Assembly (NCBI GenBank): GCA_004173235.1
Contig: SEAC01000018.1
Span: forward strand, 26,986-90,985
Length of the DNA: 64,000 nt
Source: Chitinophagaceae bacterium
GTDB lineage: Bacteria > Bacteroidota > Bacteroidia > Chitinophagales > Chitinophagaceae
Direction of reading: 5' to 3'
Part shown: positions 32,069-40,675 of the stretch, piece after piece
Numbering within the stretch: position 1 is the first letter of the stretch
Layout of the letters: each line of letters starts with the position of its first letter
Made by a program: the position numbers and the translations under genes
Notes under the pieces: model-generated
Told to the model about the DNA's origin: nothing
Seen by the model: only the letters and a program-made list of their open reading frames with translations
The model's database searches: none

Positions 32069-33037
32069 CTATGCATTCGCACCTGCGGGCTTCATCATCA
32101 GGGCCTGGATCTGTTTCATCGTCTTCTCCATTCCGTCCGAAGATCCATCGAGGAAGATCACGTTGCCCTTGCCATACTCCGCGAAATTCTTGATCGCTTC
32201 GGTCCACATGCTGAACAGGATCACGTTGGTATCGAGGTTCGCCTGCTTCATTTGCTCGGCAGCTTCCGTCATACCACGCGCTACTTCCTGGCGGAACAGT
32301 GCCACACCCTGACCACGCAGGCGTGCAGCTTCGCGTTCGGCTTCTGCCGCGATCTTGATCGCGTTACCTTCTGCTTCTGCCGATTTAGTTTTGGTGATGA
32401 GCAGCGCCTGACCTTCGTTTTCGGCCGCAGCCTTCAGGTTGTTCGATGCCACCACTTTGCTCATCGAGTCGAGGATGGCTTTGTCGAAGGTGATGTCATT
32501 GATCTGCAAGTCGAGCAGGTGGTAGCCCCATTCCTCCAACACGTGGTCGATCTCCACCTTCACGTATTCAACAATGTCTTTGCGGAGGCCGAGCACTTCC
32601 GCCTGCTTCTTGGTGGCCACGAACGAGCGGATGTTACCCTCGATGGTGCGCACCAACGCCTGCATCAGGTCGCGGTCGGAGATGAATTTGAATGCTACTT
32701 TCTTGATCGTTTCCTCATCTGCATTTTGCACCGCGTAGAGCAGCATGCTTTTGAAATAGACGTTTGCCTGGTCTTGCGTCACCGCCTGGAATTCCATCTC
32801 CACCGAGCGGTTCTGCACCGATATTTTCTTATAGAGTTGTTCGAGCACGGGAATCTTGAAGTTCAGTCCCGGCCGCACCATACGCTGGTAGCGCCCAAAC
32901 ATGGTGATGACGCCAACGTGCGCCTGGTTGATGGTGAAGATGCCGCTGAAGACGATGAAGAGCAATACGAGGATCCACCAATAGTGGATGAGGAACGTTG
33001 CAATGCCCCCCGTATTGTCGGTTTGAAGTAAGAACAT
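32069..33037 (-). CDS. SPFH/band-7 domain protein (stomatin-like)
   Basis: 322-residue membrane-anchored protein. One helix at about 13-35 precedes the SPFH domain (about 38-220) with RYQRMVRPGLNFKIPVLEQLYKKISVQNRSVEMEFQAVTQD, typical of stomatin/HflK-like scaffolds. A coiled-coil region (AEAEGNAIKIAAEAEREAARLRGQG) follows. The start MFLLQTDN was chosen over an upstream ATG that would overlap the OmpA gene. Such proteins organise membrane microdomains or oversee proteases; no NfeD partner is nearby. Confidence 0.9.
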   Translation of the reverse strand: MFLLQTDNTGGIATFLIHYWWILVLLFIVFSGIFTINQAHVGVITMFGRYQRMVRPGLNFKIPVLEQLYKKISVQNRSVEMEFQAVTQDQANVYFKSMLLYAVQNADEETIKKVAFKFISDRDLMQALVRTIEGNIRSFVATKKQAEVLGLRKDIVEYVKVEIDHVLEEWGYHLLDLQINDITFDKAILDSMSKVVASNNLKAAAENEGQALLITKTKSAEAEGNAIKIAAEAEREAARLRGQGVALFRQEVARGMTEAAEQMKQANLDTNVILFSMWTEAIKNFAEYGKGNVIFLDGSSDGMEKTMKQIQALMMKPAGANA

Positions 33038-33096
33038 GGTGGTGGTTTTTGTAAGCACTAAGATAGGTGCTTCAGGATGTTTCAGGCATACCATTT

Positions 33097-34206
33097 TCAC
33101 GGTACGCGGTCGCGCAGAAAAAGATAGATCTCTACTCTCCGGTTGGTTCGCCGGCCCCCTGGTGCACGGTTATCGGCAACAGGCCTCGTAGCCCCCCAGC
33201 CGCGTGTGCGTATCGGGATGCTCTGCCCGTACTCGAGGTAACGTCCCACCGATCGTGCGCGCGCCTCCGAAAGTTCCTGGTTGGCTTCCGGCTTCCCGAT
33301 ATTATCCGTGTGTCCTTCCACCACGATCGAATCGAGGCCATCGGGTGGTATGCGGCGCATCAGGCTATCCAGCAGCAGCAAGGCTTTCTTATCCAAGTCG
33401 GCGCTGTTGGTTGCAAAAAGAATATCGGGAACGATCACGGTATCCACACGCACCTGCACACTTGGTGGGAGCACCACCGGCTGCGGGGGCTTGCGGCTGC
33501 AGCTATACGTGTAGCGGATCTGGTAGTTGTGCCGGTAGTCTTCGGAATAGATAGTGTCGCGCTGCTTGCGCCAGTCCGGACAAAGCCGTTCATAAGGATC
33601 CATCGGGTTGAGCGATATGCTGTCGATGTATACCTGGTAGCGCTCGGCAGCACCGCCCAGGCTGGAGCTCCAGTCTAGTTTGCGGAAGTTGCCGATGACA
33701 AGGTAGCCTTCATCGCCGCGGGCCTTGAACGTGTAGGTCAGGCGCGTCCAGCCACTCCGTGCTGCCTTTTGTTCGGCGTTGCGGAAATAGAGGTCGGCGT
33801 TCAGCTCGCGCGGCGGCTTTTTATTGCATAGAATATCATACGGCGAAAACTGGATCCCTGCACTGTCGAAAAGTCCCGGGTAATCTGCACGCACATACAG
33901 CTGTAACCGGTAGCGCGCGCCGGGACGCATCGCACATAACAGCCTTGTGCGCACATACGAGCGTTGCACGCGCATCCGCGCATTGCCCGACACGAAACTG
34001 ATGTAACGCAGGCCATGATAGGCATGGTCGGGATCTTCGAAAAAATACGGGTATGCGGCAATGGTAGTGAGCCAGGCCTCGGGAGCGCAGTTCTGCTTGT
34101 ATTCGGAACAGATGTTCTCTTCCTCCATGTCGCCATTGAGGAGCAGGCTTTGTGCGTGCACGCAGAGGCCACAACACCACAAGCAAAGCGCGAAGAGAAA
34201 ACGCAT
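33097..34206 (-). CDS. OmpA-family outer-membrane protein with N-terminal beta-sandwich-like domain
   Basis: 369 residues. A signal peptide (MRFLFALCLWCCGLCVHAQ) precedes a domain starting LLLNGDMEEENICSEYKQNCAPEAW. That pattern (new N-terminal strand NGDME, then description of a released product) resembles carbohydrate-binding-like jelly rolls seen in Bacteroidota OmpA proteins. The C-terminal OmpA peptidoglycan-binding domain (about 255-369) has VEGHTDNIG, SEARARSVGRYL and RTNRRVEIYL. MRF at 34206 is preferred over the longer frame because of the signal peptide. Confidence 0.88.
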   Translation of the reverse strand: MRFLFALCLWCCGLCVHAQSLLLNGDMEEENICSEYKQNCAPEAWLTTIAAYPYFFEDPDHAYHGLRYISFVSGNARMRVQRSYVRTRLLCAMRPGARYRLQLYVRADYPGLFDSAGIQFSPYDILCNKKPPRELNADLYFRNAEQKAARSGWTRLTYTFKARGDEGYLVIGNFRKLDWSSSLGGAAERYQVYIDSISLNPMDPYERLCPDWRKQRDTIYSEDYRHNYQIRYTYSCSRKPPQPVVLPPSVQVRVDTVIVPDILFATNSADLDKKALLLLDSLMRRIPPDGLDSIVVEGHTDNIGKPEANQELSEARARSVGRYLEYGQSIPIRTRGWGATRPVADNRAPGGRRTNRRVEIYLFLRDRVP

Positions 34207-34256
34207 ATTCACAAACGCCCGGGCAAGCTGTTTCGTATGTCGCCGCATACCGTGCT

Positions 34257-35408
34257 TCAACGATAAGCGTCCCGCGCGTTCGTATGCCGCTCTACGCCCC
34301 ACGAAAGCCGCGAACCATCGGTGCCGCCGCGGATGCTTTCCATCTTCAGCGTAAGCCCGGCGCGCCGGATCGCTTCTTTAGCATGCGCCACTACTTCCGG
34401 GTGCTGGTCGAGCACCTCTTTCATGTTGCGGTATTGCTCGGTGACGGTGAACTCGAATGTGGCGCCAGGATGGCTTTCCACGATGATCTGTGTTAACTCA
34501 CGGAGAAAATCTTCCTTCGGCTTGAGCAGCGCCGTATCGAAATCGCGGATAATGAATTCGAGCGTACAGCGCTCTGCGATGCCTTCGAAACGAACGGGGT
34601 GGATGAAGCCCTGCTTGCCGTCGGTTGTTTCAGGCGACAACTCTTTTTTCGGCAGTTGCGCCAGCAGTTCACCGCCGATCTTGAGTGCATTCACCAGCTT
34701 GTCTTTAGCATAGCCCGGGTGCGTGATAACGCCGTTGATGACGATCGTTACGCCATCGGCACTAAAGGTTTCGTCTTCGAGCGAGCCAGCCTCCCCCCCA
34801 TCGAGTGTATAGCCGAAGCGGGCGCCCAGCTTCTGCATATCCACTTTGGCAGTACCGCGGCCTACTTCCTCGTCGGGGGTGAAGAGGATGCGGATGGCGC
34901 CATGCTTCACTTCGGGGTGGGTCATCAGGTAGTGCGCCGCATCCATGATCTCGGCTACGCCCGCTTTGTCGTCGGCTCCAAGCAGCGTCGTTCCGGATGC
35001 GGTGATGATATCATGGCCCTTGAGCTGCTCCAGGTAGGGAAAGTCTTTCGGGCTGATCACGATCGAGGCGTCATCGGGAAGCACCAAATCGCCACCCGTA
35101 TAATTACGGTGAAGGAGGGGCTTCACGCCCCTTCCGCTTGCGTCGGGGGCCGTGTCTACGTGCGAGCAAAAACAAATCACCGGCACGTCGGCATCGGCAT
35201 TGGAGGGAATGGTGGCATACACGTAGCCATGTTCGTCAAGCTCCGCATCGGCTATACCCATCTCCTTCAACTCCTGGAGCAGGATGCGCGAAAGGTCTTT
35301 CTGCTTTTCGGTGCTGGGCTGGCTATGCGACTGCGGATTGCTTTGCGTATCTACCTGCACGTAACGCATAAAGCGCTCGGAGGCGGTGAAGGCGTACTGT
35401 TCAAACAT
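34257..35408 (-). CDS. pepT: Peptidase T, C-terminally truncated
   Basis: M20 aminotripeptidase. 383 residues against about 405-410 in the family. Early Zn ligands are present: the His in CFCSHVDTAPD, the Asp in LLGADDKAG, Glu-Glu in FTPDEEVGRG and the Asp in TLDGGEAGS. The C-terminus runs normally to SIRGGTDGSRLS and then diverges (WGVERHTNARDAYR, stop). The usual final stretch with the GGHxxH histidine ligand is absent, and neither other frame restores it. Start MFEQYAFTA was chosen by homology. Probably inactive, or an assembly or deletion artefact. Confidence 0.85.
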   Translation of the reverse strand: MFEQYAFTASERFMRYVQVDTQSNPQSHSQPSTEKQKDLSRILLQELKEMGIADAELDEHGYVYATIPSNADADVPVICFCSHVDTAPDASGRGVKPLLHRNYTGGDLVLPDDASIVISPKDFPYLEQLKGHDIITASGTTLLGADDKAGVAEIMDAAHYLMTHPEVKHGAIRILFTPDEEVGRGTAKVDMQKLGARFGYTLDGGEAGSLEDETFSADGVTIVINGVITHPGYAKDKLVNALKIGGELLAQLPKKELSPETTDGKQGFIHPVRFEGIAERCTLEFIIRDFDTALLKPKEDFLRELTQIIVESHPGATFEFTVTEQYRNMKEVLDQHPEVVAHAKEAIRRAGLTLKMESIRGGTDGSRLSWGVERHTNARDAYR

Positions 35409-35447
35409 ACTTTCGGAGTTCGAGGATTTTGATTGGATGCGAAAAAC

Positions 35448-35572
35448 AAAATTCAAAAATCAAAAGTCAAAAGTCAAAACTATCTACGTTAAGGTCTCAA
35501 GTTATTCGTAGAGTAAAAAAAGAAAGGATGCCCGAATCACAGACACCCTTTTGACTTTTGAATTTCTATTTT
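35448..35572. repeat. Inverted AT-rich word repeat between pepT and the FKBP gene
   Basis: 35448-35480 repeats CAAAAGTCAAAAGTCAAAA-type words; 35549-35572 is the complement TTTTGACTTTTGAATT plus a T-rich tail. It is the same word family as 17249-17357. No ORF is supported. Confidence 0.6.
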
Positions 35573-35573
35573 A

Positions 35574-36026
35574 TCAAGGCATGATGATGCGGCTCGTAGG
35601 CACGATCTCCACGAGCTCGAGGTCGAAGATCAGCTCCTGGCCGGCAAGCGGGTGGTTGGCATCGAGGAGCACGCTCTCTTCGCGCACTTCGGCAATGGTA
35701 ACGGGGAACTGCTGGCCCTGGCCATTGTTCATCATCAACTGCATACCCTGCTCCGGGTTCATATCGGCAGGAAATTGATTCTTCGGAAATTCGATCAGCA
35801 TCTCCTGGCTCTTCTCGCCATACGCATCGGCTACGGGAATCTCCACCGTGCGTTTTTCGCCGGCCTGCATCCCTTTCACACCTTCGTCGAATCCACGGAT
35901 CACCTGTCCGCTGCCCACTGTGAATTCGAGCGGTTCGCGGCCTTCAGAGCTGTCAAAGGTCTCGCCGCTGCGCAGCTTGCCATGGTAGTGTACGCGAACC
36001 TTGTCGCCGTTTTGTACTTGTTGCAT
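35574..36026 (-). CDS. FKBP-type (SlyD-like) peptidyl-prolyl isomerase
   Basis: 150-residue cytosolic isomerase/chaperone. FKBP strands VRVHYHGKLRSGETFDSSEGREPLEFTVGSGQVIRGFDEGVKGM start the protein. The SlyD insert-in-flap domain is in the middle and the FKBP fold closes with ANHPLAGQELIFDLELVEI. Unlike E. coli SlyD there is no His-rich tail. The start MQQVQNGD is chosen because the longer frame runs into the promoter region of divergent namZ. Confidence 0.93.
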   Translation of the reverse strand: MQQVQNGDKVRVHYHGKLRSGETFDSSEGREPLEFTVGSGQVIRGFDEGVKGMQAGEKRTVEIPVADAYGEKSQEMLIEFPKNQFPADMNPEQGMQLMMNNGQGQQFPVTIAEVREESVLLDANHPLAGQELIFDLELVEIVPTSRIIMP

Positions 36027-36120
36027 AGTAGAGTTTTGAGTGGGCAAAGTCCGGCAAGGTAAGGCTTTAACGGTTCGCCCGTAAAAAATGGGGTAATTTG
36101 AAGCGCACAAAACGAATACC

Positions 36121-37428
36121 ATGTTTGCACGTTGCACCCTGGCCCTGCTCCTCTCCTTTTTCGTTGCACTGGAGGGCAGCGCACAAAAAACAAAGATCAA
36201 AACAAAGGTGAAGCACAAGCGTGCAAGCATGCAGCCGGTGCGGCCGCCAGCTGCCACTGGCACCGGCATGGTGATCCCCGCCGCCGACCGCCCTACCGAA
36301 TATCTTCCGCAGCTCCGGGGCAAGAAGGTGGCATTGCTGGTCAATCATACGTCGGTGGCGCAGGGTACACACCTGGCCGATTACCTCAAGCGGTCGGGCA
36401 TCAACCTGAAAGTGATCTTCGGCCCCGAACATGGCTTCCGCGGCAACGCGCCCGACGGTGCGAAGATCGAAAGCAATGTGGATGCGGCCACCGGCGTGCC
36501 TGTGGTATCGCTCTATGGTAAAAAACTGAAACCATCTGCCGACGACCTGAAAGATGTTGACGTGATGGTATACGACATCCAGGATGTAGGTGCCCGTTTC
36601 TACACCTATATCTCATCGCTGCAGTATTACCTCGAAGCGGCGCTCGAAAATGGCATCCCGCTGATCATTCTCGACAGGCCCAACCCCAATGGCTACTACG
36701 TGGATGGCCCCGTGCTCGACCCGAAGTTCAAAACCTTTGTGGGCCTGCAGCCCATCCCCATCGTGTATGGCATGACGCCCGGCGAGTACGCGCAGATGTT
36801 GTTGCTCGAAGGCTGGCTTTCCGACGAAGCCAACCGCGCCTTTGAGGTAACAAAGCGGGCACGCTATGCCGCGGGAGCGCGCTTCTTTCGGCTCGAAGTG
36901 ATTCCCTGCGCGGGCTATACGCACAAGAGCCGCTACAACCTGCCGGTGCGCCCGTCTCCCAACCTCCCCGACGATATAGCCATCGAATGGTATCCCTCCA
37001 CCTGTTTGTTCGAAGGCACCGCGCTTACCGAAGGCCGCGGCACTCCACGACCCTTTGCAACTGTGGGCGCACCGGAGCTGCCGAAAACGATGGTCGCTTT
37101 CACACCGGGACCTACCGAGGGCGCTCCCAAACCGCGTTACAATGGCCACACCTGCTACGGTTGGGATCTTGCCGTTGCGCGCAAGGAAGACTGGCCGCAC
37201 GTAACGAAGCGTATCGAATTGCGCTACCTGCTCGAAGCCTACAGGCTCTACCCCCAAAAGGATTCCTTCTTCCGGGGCACCTTCAATCGCCTCGCCGGCA
37301 GCGATGTGCTTGCACAGCAGATCCGCACAGGCATGACCGAAGCCGAAATCCGCGCCAGTTGGGAACCCGCATTGAACACGTTCAGAGCCATCCGCAAGAA
37401 GTATCTTATTTATGAGGATTTCGAGTAA
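36121..37428 (+). CDS. namZ: Exo-beta-N-acetylmuramidase NamZ (DUF1343)
   Basis: 435-residue secreted protein of the DUF1343 family, whose characterised members release MurNAc from the non-reducing end of peptidoglycan glycans. A signal peptide covers about 1-22. Family motifs include VALLVNHTSV, FGPEHGFRG, VSLYGKKLKP, YDIQDVGARFYTYISSL and LDRPNPNGYYVDGPVL. The C-terminal domain ends with TFRAIRKKYLIYEDFE. It fits with murQ at 52.5 kb in a MurNAc recovery route. Confidence 0.93.
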   Translation: MFARCTLALLLSFFVALEGSAQKTKIKTKVKHKRASMQPVRPPAATGTGMVIPAADRPTEYLPQLRGKKVALLVNHTSVAQGTHLADYLKRSGINLKVIFGPEHGFRGNAPDGAKIESNVDAATGVPVVSLYGKKLKPSADDLKDVDVMVYDIQDVGARFYTYISSLQYYLEAALENGIPLIILDRPNPNGYYVDGPVLDPKFKTFVGLQPIPIVYGMTPGEYAQMLLLEGWLSDEANRAFEVTKRARYAAGARFFRLEVIPCAGYTHKSRYNLPVRPSPNLPDDIAIEWYPSTCLFEGTALTEGRGTPRPFATVGAPELPKTMVAFTPGPTEGAPKPRYNGHTCYGWDLAVARKEDWPHVTKRIELRYLLEAYRLYPQKDSFFRGTFNRLAGSDVLAQQIRTGMTEAEIRASWEPALNTFRAIRKKYLIYEDFE

Positions 37429-37482
37429 AAGAAACGGACGCTAGCGTTGCGCGTCGTCATTGCCGTTTCCGCTCGACGCTGC

Positions 37483-37490
37483 TACCTTCG
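37483..37490 (+). promoter_or_regulatory. -7-like promoter element for fmt
   Basis: TACCTTCG, one mismatch from the consensus, ending 4 bp before the fmt ATG. It supports start 37495 over the upstream GTG. Confidence 0.45.
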
Positions 37491-37494
37491 CCGC

Positions 37495-38427
37495 ATGAAC
37501 TACCAGGAGCTCCGCATCGTCTTCATGGGCACTCCCGATTTTGCAGTCGCATCGCTGAACGCGTTGATAGAGGCAGGCTGCAACGTGGTGGGCGTGATTA
37601 CGGCACCCGATAAACCAGCGGGCCGCGGTATGCAGCTACAAGCCAGCGCTGTAAAGAAGTATGCATTGGAGCAAGGCCTGACATTGCTTCAGCCGGAGAA
37701 GCTCAAGAACCCAACATTCATTGAAGAATTGCAAACGCTCCGCGCCGACCTGCAGGTGGTGGTGGCTTTTCGTATGCTCCCCGAGATCGTTTGGAACATG
37801 CCACCGATGGGAACGCTCAACGTTCACGGATCGCTGCTGCCGAACTACCGCGGTGCGGCACCCATCAACTGGGCCATCATCAACGGTGAGCGCGAAACGG
37901 GTGTTACTACGTTCCGGTTGAAGCACGAGATCGATACAGGCGATATCCTAATGCAGGAAAAAATGCCCGTGGGTGAAAACGAAACGGCCGGCGAAGTGCA
38001 CGACCGGATGAAAGAGATTGGAGCGGCATTGCTGGTGCGCACGGTGCAGGCACTTGCTGAGGGCAGCATCAGCGAAACACCGCAGGCCCACCTCGATCCG
38101 GCATCGCTCAAGCACGCACCGAAAATCTTTACCGACACCTGCCGCATCAACTGGGAGCAACCCGTTGCCGACGTTCACAACCTCGTGCGTGGCCTTTCCC
38201 CCTTCCCGGGAGCGTTTGGCATGCTGCATGGAAAAACGCTTAAGATCTACCGGAGCATCAAAGAAAATGCAACGCATTCAGCAGAAGCAGGCAGCTATAG
38301 AACCGATAGCAAATCGTTTCTGAAATTTGCCTGCGCAGACGGCTGGCTGCAGGTTGTAGAACTACAACTCGAAGGAAAGAAGCGGATGGGCGTGGAGGAA
38401 TTCCTCCGCGGCTATCGCTTTCCTTGA
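37495..38427 (+). CDS. fmt: Methionyl-tRNA formyltransferase
   Basis: Formylates initiator Met-tRNA with 10-formyl-THF. 310 residues. N-terminal RIVFMGTPDFAVASL and the folate-binding/catalytic NVHGSLLPNYRGAAPINWAIINGE are complete. The aspartate motif (KHEIDTGDIL) follows, and the C-terminal tRNA-binding barrel is present. No def gene is adjacent. Confidence 0.96.
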   Translation: MNYQELRIVFMGTPDFAVASLNALIEAGCNVVGVITAPDKPAGRGMQLQASAVKKYALEQGLTLLQPEKLKNPTFIEELQTLRADLQVVVAFRMLPEIVWNMPPMGTLNVHGSLLPNYRGAAPINWAIINGERETGVTTFRLKHEIDTGDILMQEKMPVGENETAGEVHDRMKEIGAALLVRTVQALAEGSISETPQAHLDPASLKHAPKIFTDTCRINWEQPVADVHNLVRGLSPFPGAFGMLHGKTLKIYRSIKENATHSAEAGSYRTDSKSFLKFACADGWLQVVELQLEGKKRMGVEEFLRGYRFP

Positions 38428-38431
38428 ATGA

Positions 38432-38454
38432 AGAAGCCCGCTAAGCGGGCTTCT
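38432..38454. terminator. Bidirectional hairpin between fmt and the C1 peptidase gene
   Basis: 10-bp stem AGAAGCCCGC / GCGGGCTTCT with a TAA loop, in the 29-bp convergent gap. The T-tracts are weak on both sides. Confidence 0.65.
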
Positions 38455-38456
38455 GG

Positions 38457-39575
38457 TTACAATTTCAGTTTCGTTTGCAAATCTTTGGGTAGCGCTGCCT
38501 TCGGCATCACAAGTGTGATGGTGTTGATGCGGAAGTACGGCTCCGACACAAGTATGTATCCTCCGAATGGGCCTACCGAACCCCACGAATTTTTCACCAT
38601 GAAAAACTCCTTACCCGCATTGCTGCGCTCAATGCCCACAAGGTGCATCAGGTGATCGTCCTGCGTTACGAGCGATTCGTACAGGCGCTGGCGCTCTGTT
38701 GCCGAAGCGGAATCTTCGCTCGAAGCTGCCGTGAGTTTCTCCTTGCTGGCGGTGGCGCCGCGATACATCGCAAAGCCTTGCCCCTGCTGGAAACCACCGT
38801 TGCTCACGTCGGCATCCCAGGAGATGGAATACTTCTGGCGCAGCGCACCCTTCGTTACCGCAACCAGCTCGTCGAGCGGAAGATTGTAATACAAACCATT
38901 CGAGAAATTATCCGGCACCTGTACTACGAAAGGCTTGTAATACGGTTGATGCGTGAACGACGTCAGCGACACGTAATCGGCCGCATCGAAGTGCATCACG
39001 TCTTTCGCAAAATCCGAAGGCGTGTACGTTTTCCCATTGAAGGGAAAAGTTGCAGGCGGACGTCCCATGTACTGGTCGAGCAGGAACTCATAGCCCATCA
39101 TCCAGCCGGCTTCGACGCGTGGCAGTTTCACGATGCTGTCGACGTAATGCTTGAGCGCGCCGAACATTTTCTGGTGGTCGATCCCTTTTTGCGGATCGCG
39201 TGAAGCAGGGAACGCGGATTCAGGCATCGCGCCATATTGCGCAACGGCACGCACCAGGTCGTGGCCGAGGCCGCCCTCGCTGAATTGCGCCTTGCCCTGC
39301 CGCAGCACGTAATTCTTTGCCTTTTCCATGTAGATGTTGCGGACCGTGAAGGCTTCGCTCAGATCGAGCTGCACGTCGGCCTTGCGAAGCGCTTCCGACT
39401 CCAGCATCGAGGTGGCCGAAAAGCACCAGCAGGTGCCGCTGATGCCCTGGTTTTTCACATTGGTTACGGGCGCCATCGCCACCGGCGTGAAGCCGGGAAG
39501 TCGGAAAGGATCGGGCTGTTGGGCGAAGAGGGTGCTGCTCAAAAGAAGGGCGAGCACGGTGAGATTTCTTTTCAT
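38457..39575 (-). CDS. C1-family cysteine peptidase (aminopeptidase C/bleomycin hydrolase-like)
   Basis: 372 residues with signal peptide MKRNLTVLALLLSSTLFAQ, so it is exported. Papain-fold active site: catalytic Cys in GTCWCFSATSMLESE near 48-62, His in DDHLMHLVGIE and Asn in MVKNSWG. QFSEGGLGHDLVRAVAQYGAMPES is characteristic of the C1B bleomycin-hydrolase branch. It starts 18 bp after the LysM gene and is probably in the same operon. Confidence 0.9.
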   Translation of the reverse strand: MKRNLTVLALLLSSTLFAQQPDPFRLPGFTPVAMAPVTNVKNQGISGTCWCFSATSMLESEALRKADVQLDLSEAFTVRNIYMEKAKNYVLRQGKAQFSEGGLGHDLVRAVAQYGAMPESAFPASRDPQKGIDHQKMFGALKHYVDSIVKLPRVEAGWMMGYEFLLDQYMGRPPATFPFNGKTYTPSDFAKDVMHFDAADYVSLTSFTHQPYYKPFVVQVPDNFSNGLYYNLPLDELVAVTKGALRQKYSISWDADVSNGGFQQGQGFAMYRGATASKEKLTAASSEDSASATERQRLYESLVTQDDHLMHLVGIERSNAGKEFFMVKNSWGSVGPFGGYILVSEPYFRINTITLVMPKAALPKDLQTKLKL

Positions 39576-39593
39576 ATCAATCGTTGGACAGTA

Positions 39594-40574
39594 TTAATAC
39601 TGGATGCGCACGCTGAATTTTTCGTGGTCTCCTGCTTCGAGCACCGAAGCGGCAGCGTTGGAAATGCGGATGTCGTAACCCTGGTTCTGGCGGATGCCGC
39701 TCATGCCACCAAGCACCTTGGCGTAGATGGAGCGCCCGTTGGCGGGGTTGGTAACTTTTACGAGCGTGCCGGGTTCGGCGCCGTCGAGGAGGAGGTAATA
39801 TTTCATATCCTGCCAGCCGCTTGCGGTTTTGAAGATGCCGGAGGTGACGGTTGCGTCTTTCGACGTTCCGCCGCGCGCCTGCTGCTCATACTGTGCGCGG
39901 AAGGCGCCGCCCTGGCCATCTTTCACGGCAGTGCGGGGAGGCTGGCTCGCGGGCGCCGGCGTGGGCACCACCTGCACCGGCTTCACGGCTGTGGTATCTG
40001 CGGCGGGGCGCTCGGTTGTTGCCGGAGGATTTACAACAGGCGAATCGCGGCGCGGGGCCGGAGCTTCAACAACCGGGGGCAGTGTTGCAGGCGTGGGCGC
40101 AGGGGCAGGCTGACTGCTACCGGCAGCGGGCGCTGGCTGTGCGCCTTTCAGATAGCCCACAATAAGTTTCTGACCCGTGCTGATGGCGTCGGAGCCGAGG
40201 TGATTCCACTTGCGCAGGTCGGCCATCGTCACCTTTCCATTCTTCTGGCTCACGCGAAACAGCCCTTCCTTCTCTCCCACCACATACAGCACAGGGCGGC
40301 CCTGTGCGCCGCTGGCCTGCGAAAAGTTGGCTGCAGTAAGTGGAATCTGCACTGCCTGCCCGATGGTCAGCCCGTGCGTCATATCGAGGTTGTTGAACGC
40401 GGCAATGTCTTTGGGAGAAATGGCGAAAAGGCGACCGACCGAGTAAAAGTTTTCTTTGGGTGCTACCGTGTGCACAACGAAGAGCCCCTTTTCATTGCTG
40501 TTCACCAGCAGTTCCTGGCAAAAGGCGGTTAGCGTAACACAAATGCTGAAAAACAGAAACGCGAGTTTTTTCAT
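39594..40574 (-). CDS. LysM-domain secreted protein
   Basis: 326 residues. Signal peptide MKKLAFLFFSICVTLTAFCQ, then two LysM-like modules (about 38-85: VVHTVAPKENFYSVGRLFAISPKDIAAFNNL; about 100-145: YVVGEKEGLFRVSQKNGKVTMADLRKWN). A Pro/Ala-rich linker (about 150-220) follows. The C-terminal domain (about 240-326) has a fold unknown to me. LysM binds GlcNAc polymers, so it probably docks to peptidoglycan. The upstream ATG reads through intergenic sequence and was rejected. Confidence 0.88.
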   Translation of the reverse strand: MKKLAFLFFSICVTLTAFCQELLVNSNEKGLFVVHTVAPKENFYSVGRLFAISPKDIAAFNNLDMTHGLTIGQAVQIPLTAANFSQASGAQGRPVLYVVGEKEGLFRVSQKNGKVTMADLRKWNHLGSDAISTGQKLIVGYLKGAQPAPAAGSSQPAPAPTPATLPPVVEAPAPRRDSPVVNPPATTERPAADTTAVKPVQVVPTPAPASQPPRTAVKDGQGGAFRAQYEQQARGGTSKDATVTSGIFKTASGWQDMKYYLLLDGAEPGTLVKVTNPANGRSIYAKVLGGMSGIRQNQGYDIRISNAAASVLEAGDHEKFSVRIQY

Positions 40575-40675
40575 TGGTGGACTTTTTTGCCGGGCCGGCC
40601 GCAGGGAGCGCCGGTGACAGTAATTACAAATATGGAGATTATTTTCCAATCAGCCTTCGGCTGGCGAGCCTGTGG

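Noticed and set aside
31902..32207. N-terminal extension of the ExbB-like protein
   Set aside because: It would cover the SPFH terminator hairpin and part of the SPFH gene; the core protein starts at MFLLQTLDT.
34257..34302. Simple frameshift in pepT
   Set aside because: Neither alternative frame downstream of GTDGSRLS restores the expected C-terminal peptidase sequence.
35522..35560. Hairpin terminator before the FKBP gene end
   Set aside because: The candidate stem has several mismatches; only the word-repeat inversion was kept.
36027..36344. 106-residue N-terminal extension of the FKBP isomerase
   Set aside because: It overlaps the divergent namZ gene and has no FKBP-like sequence.
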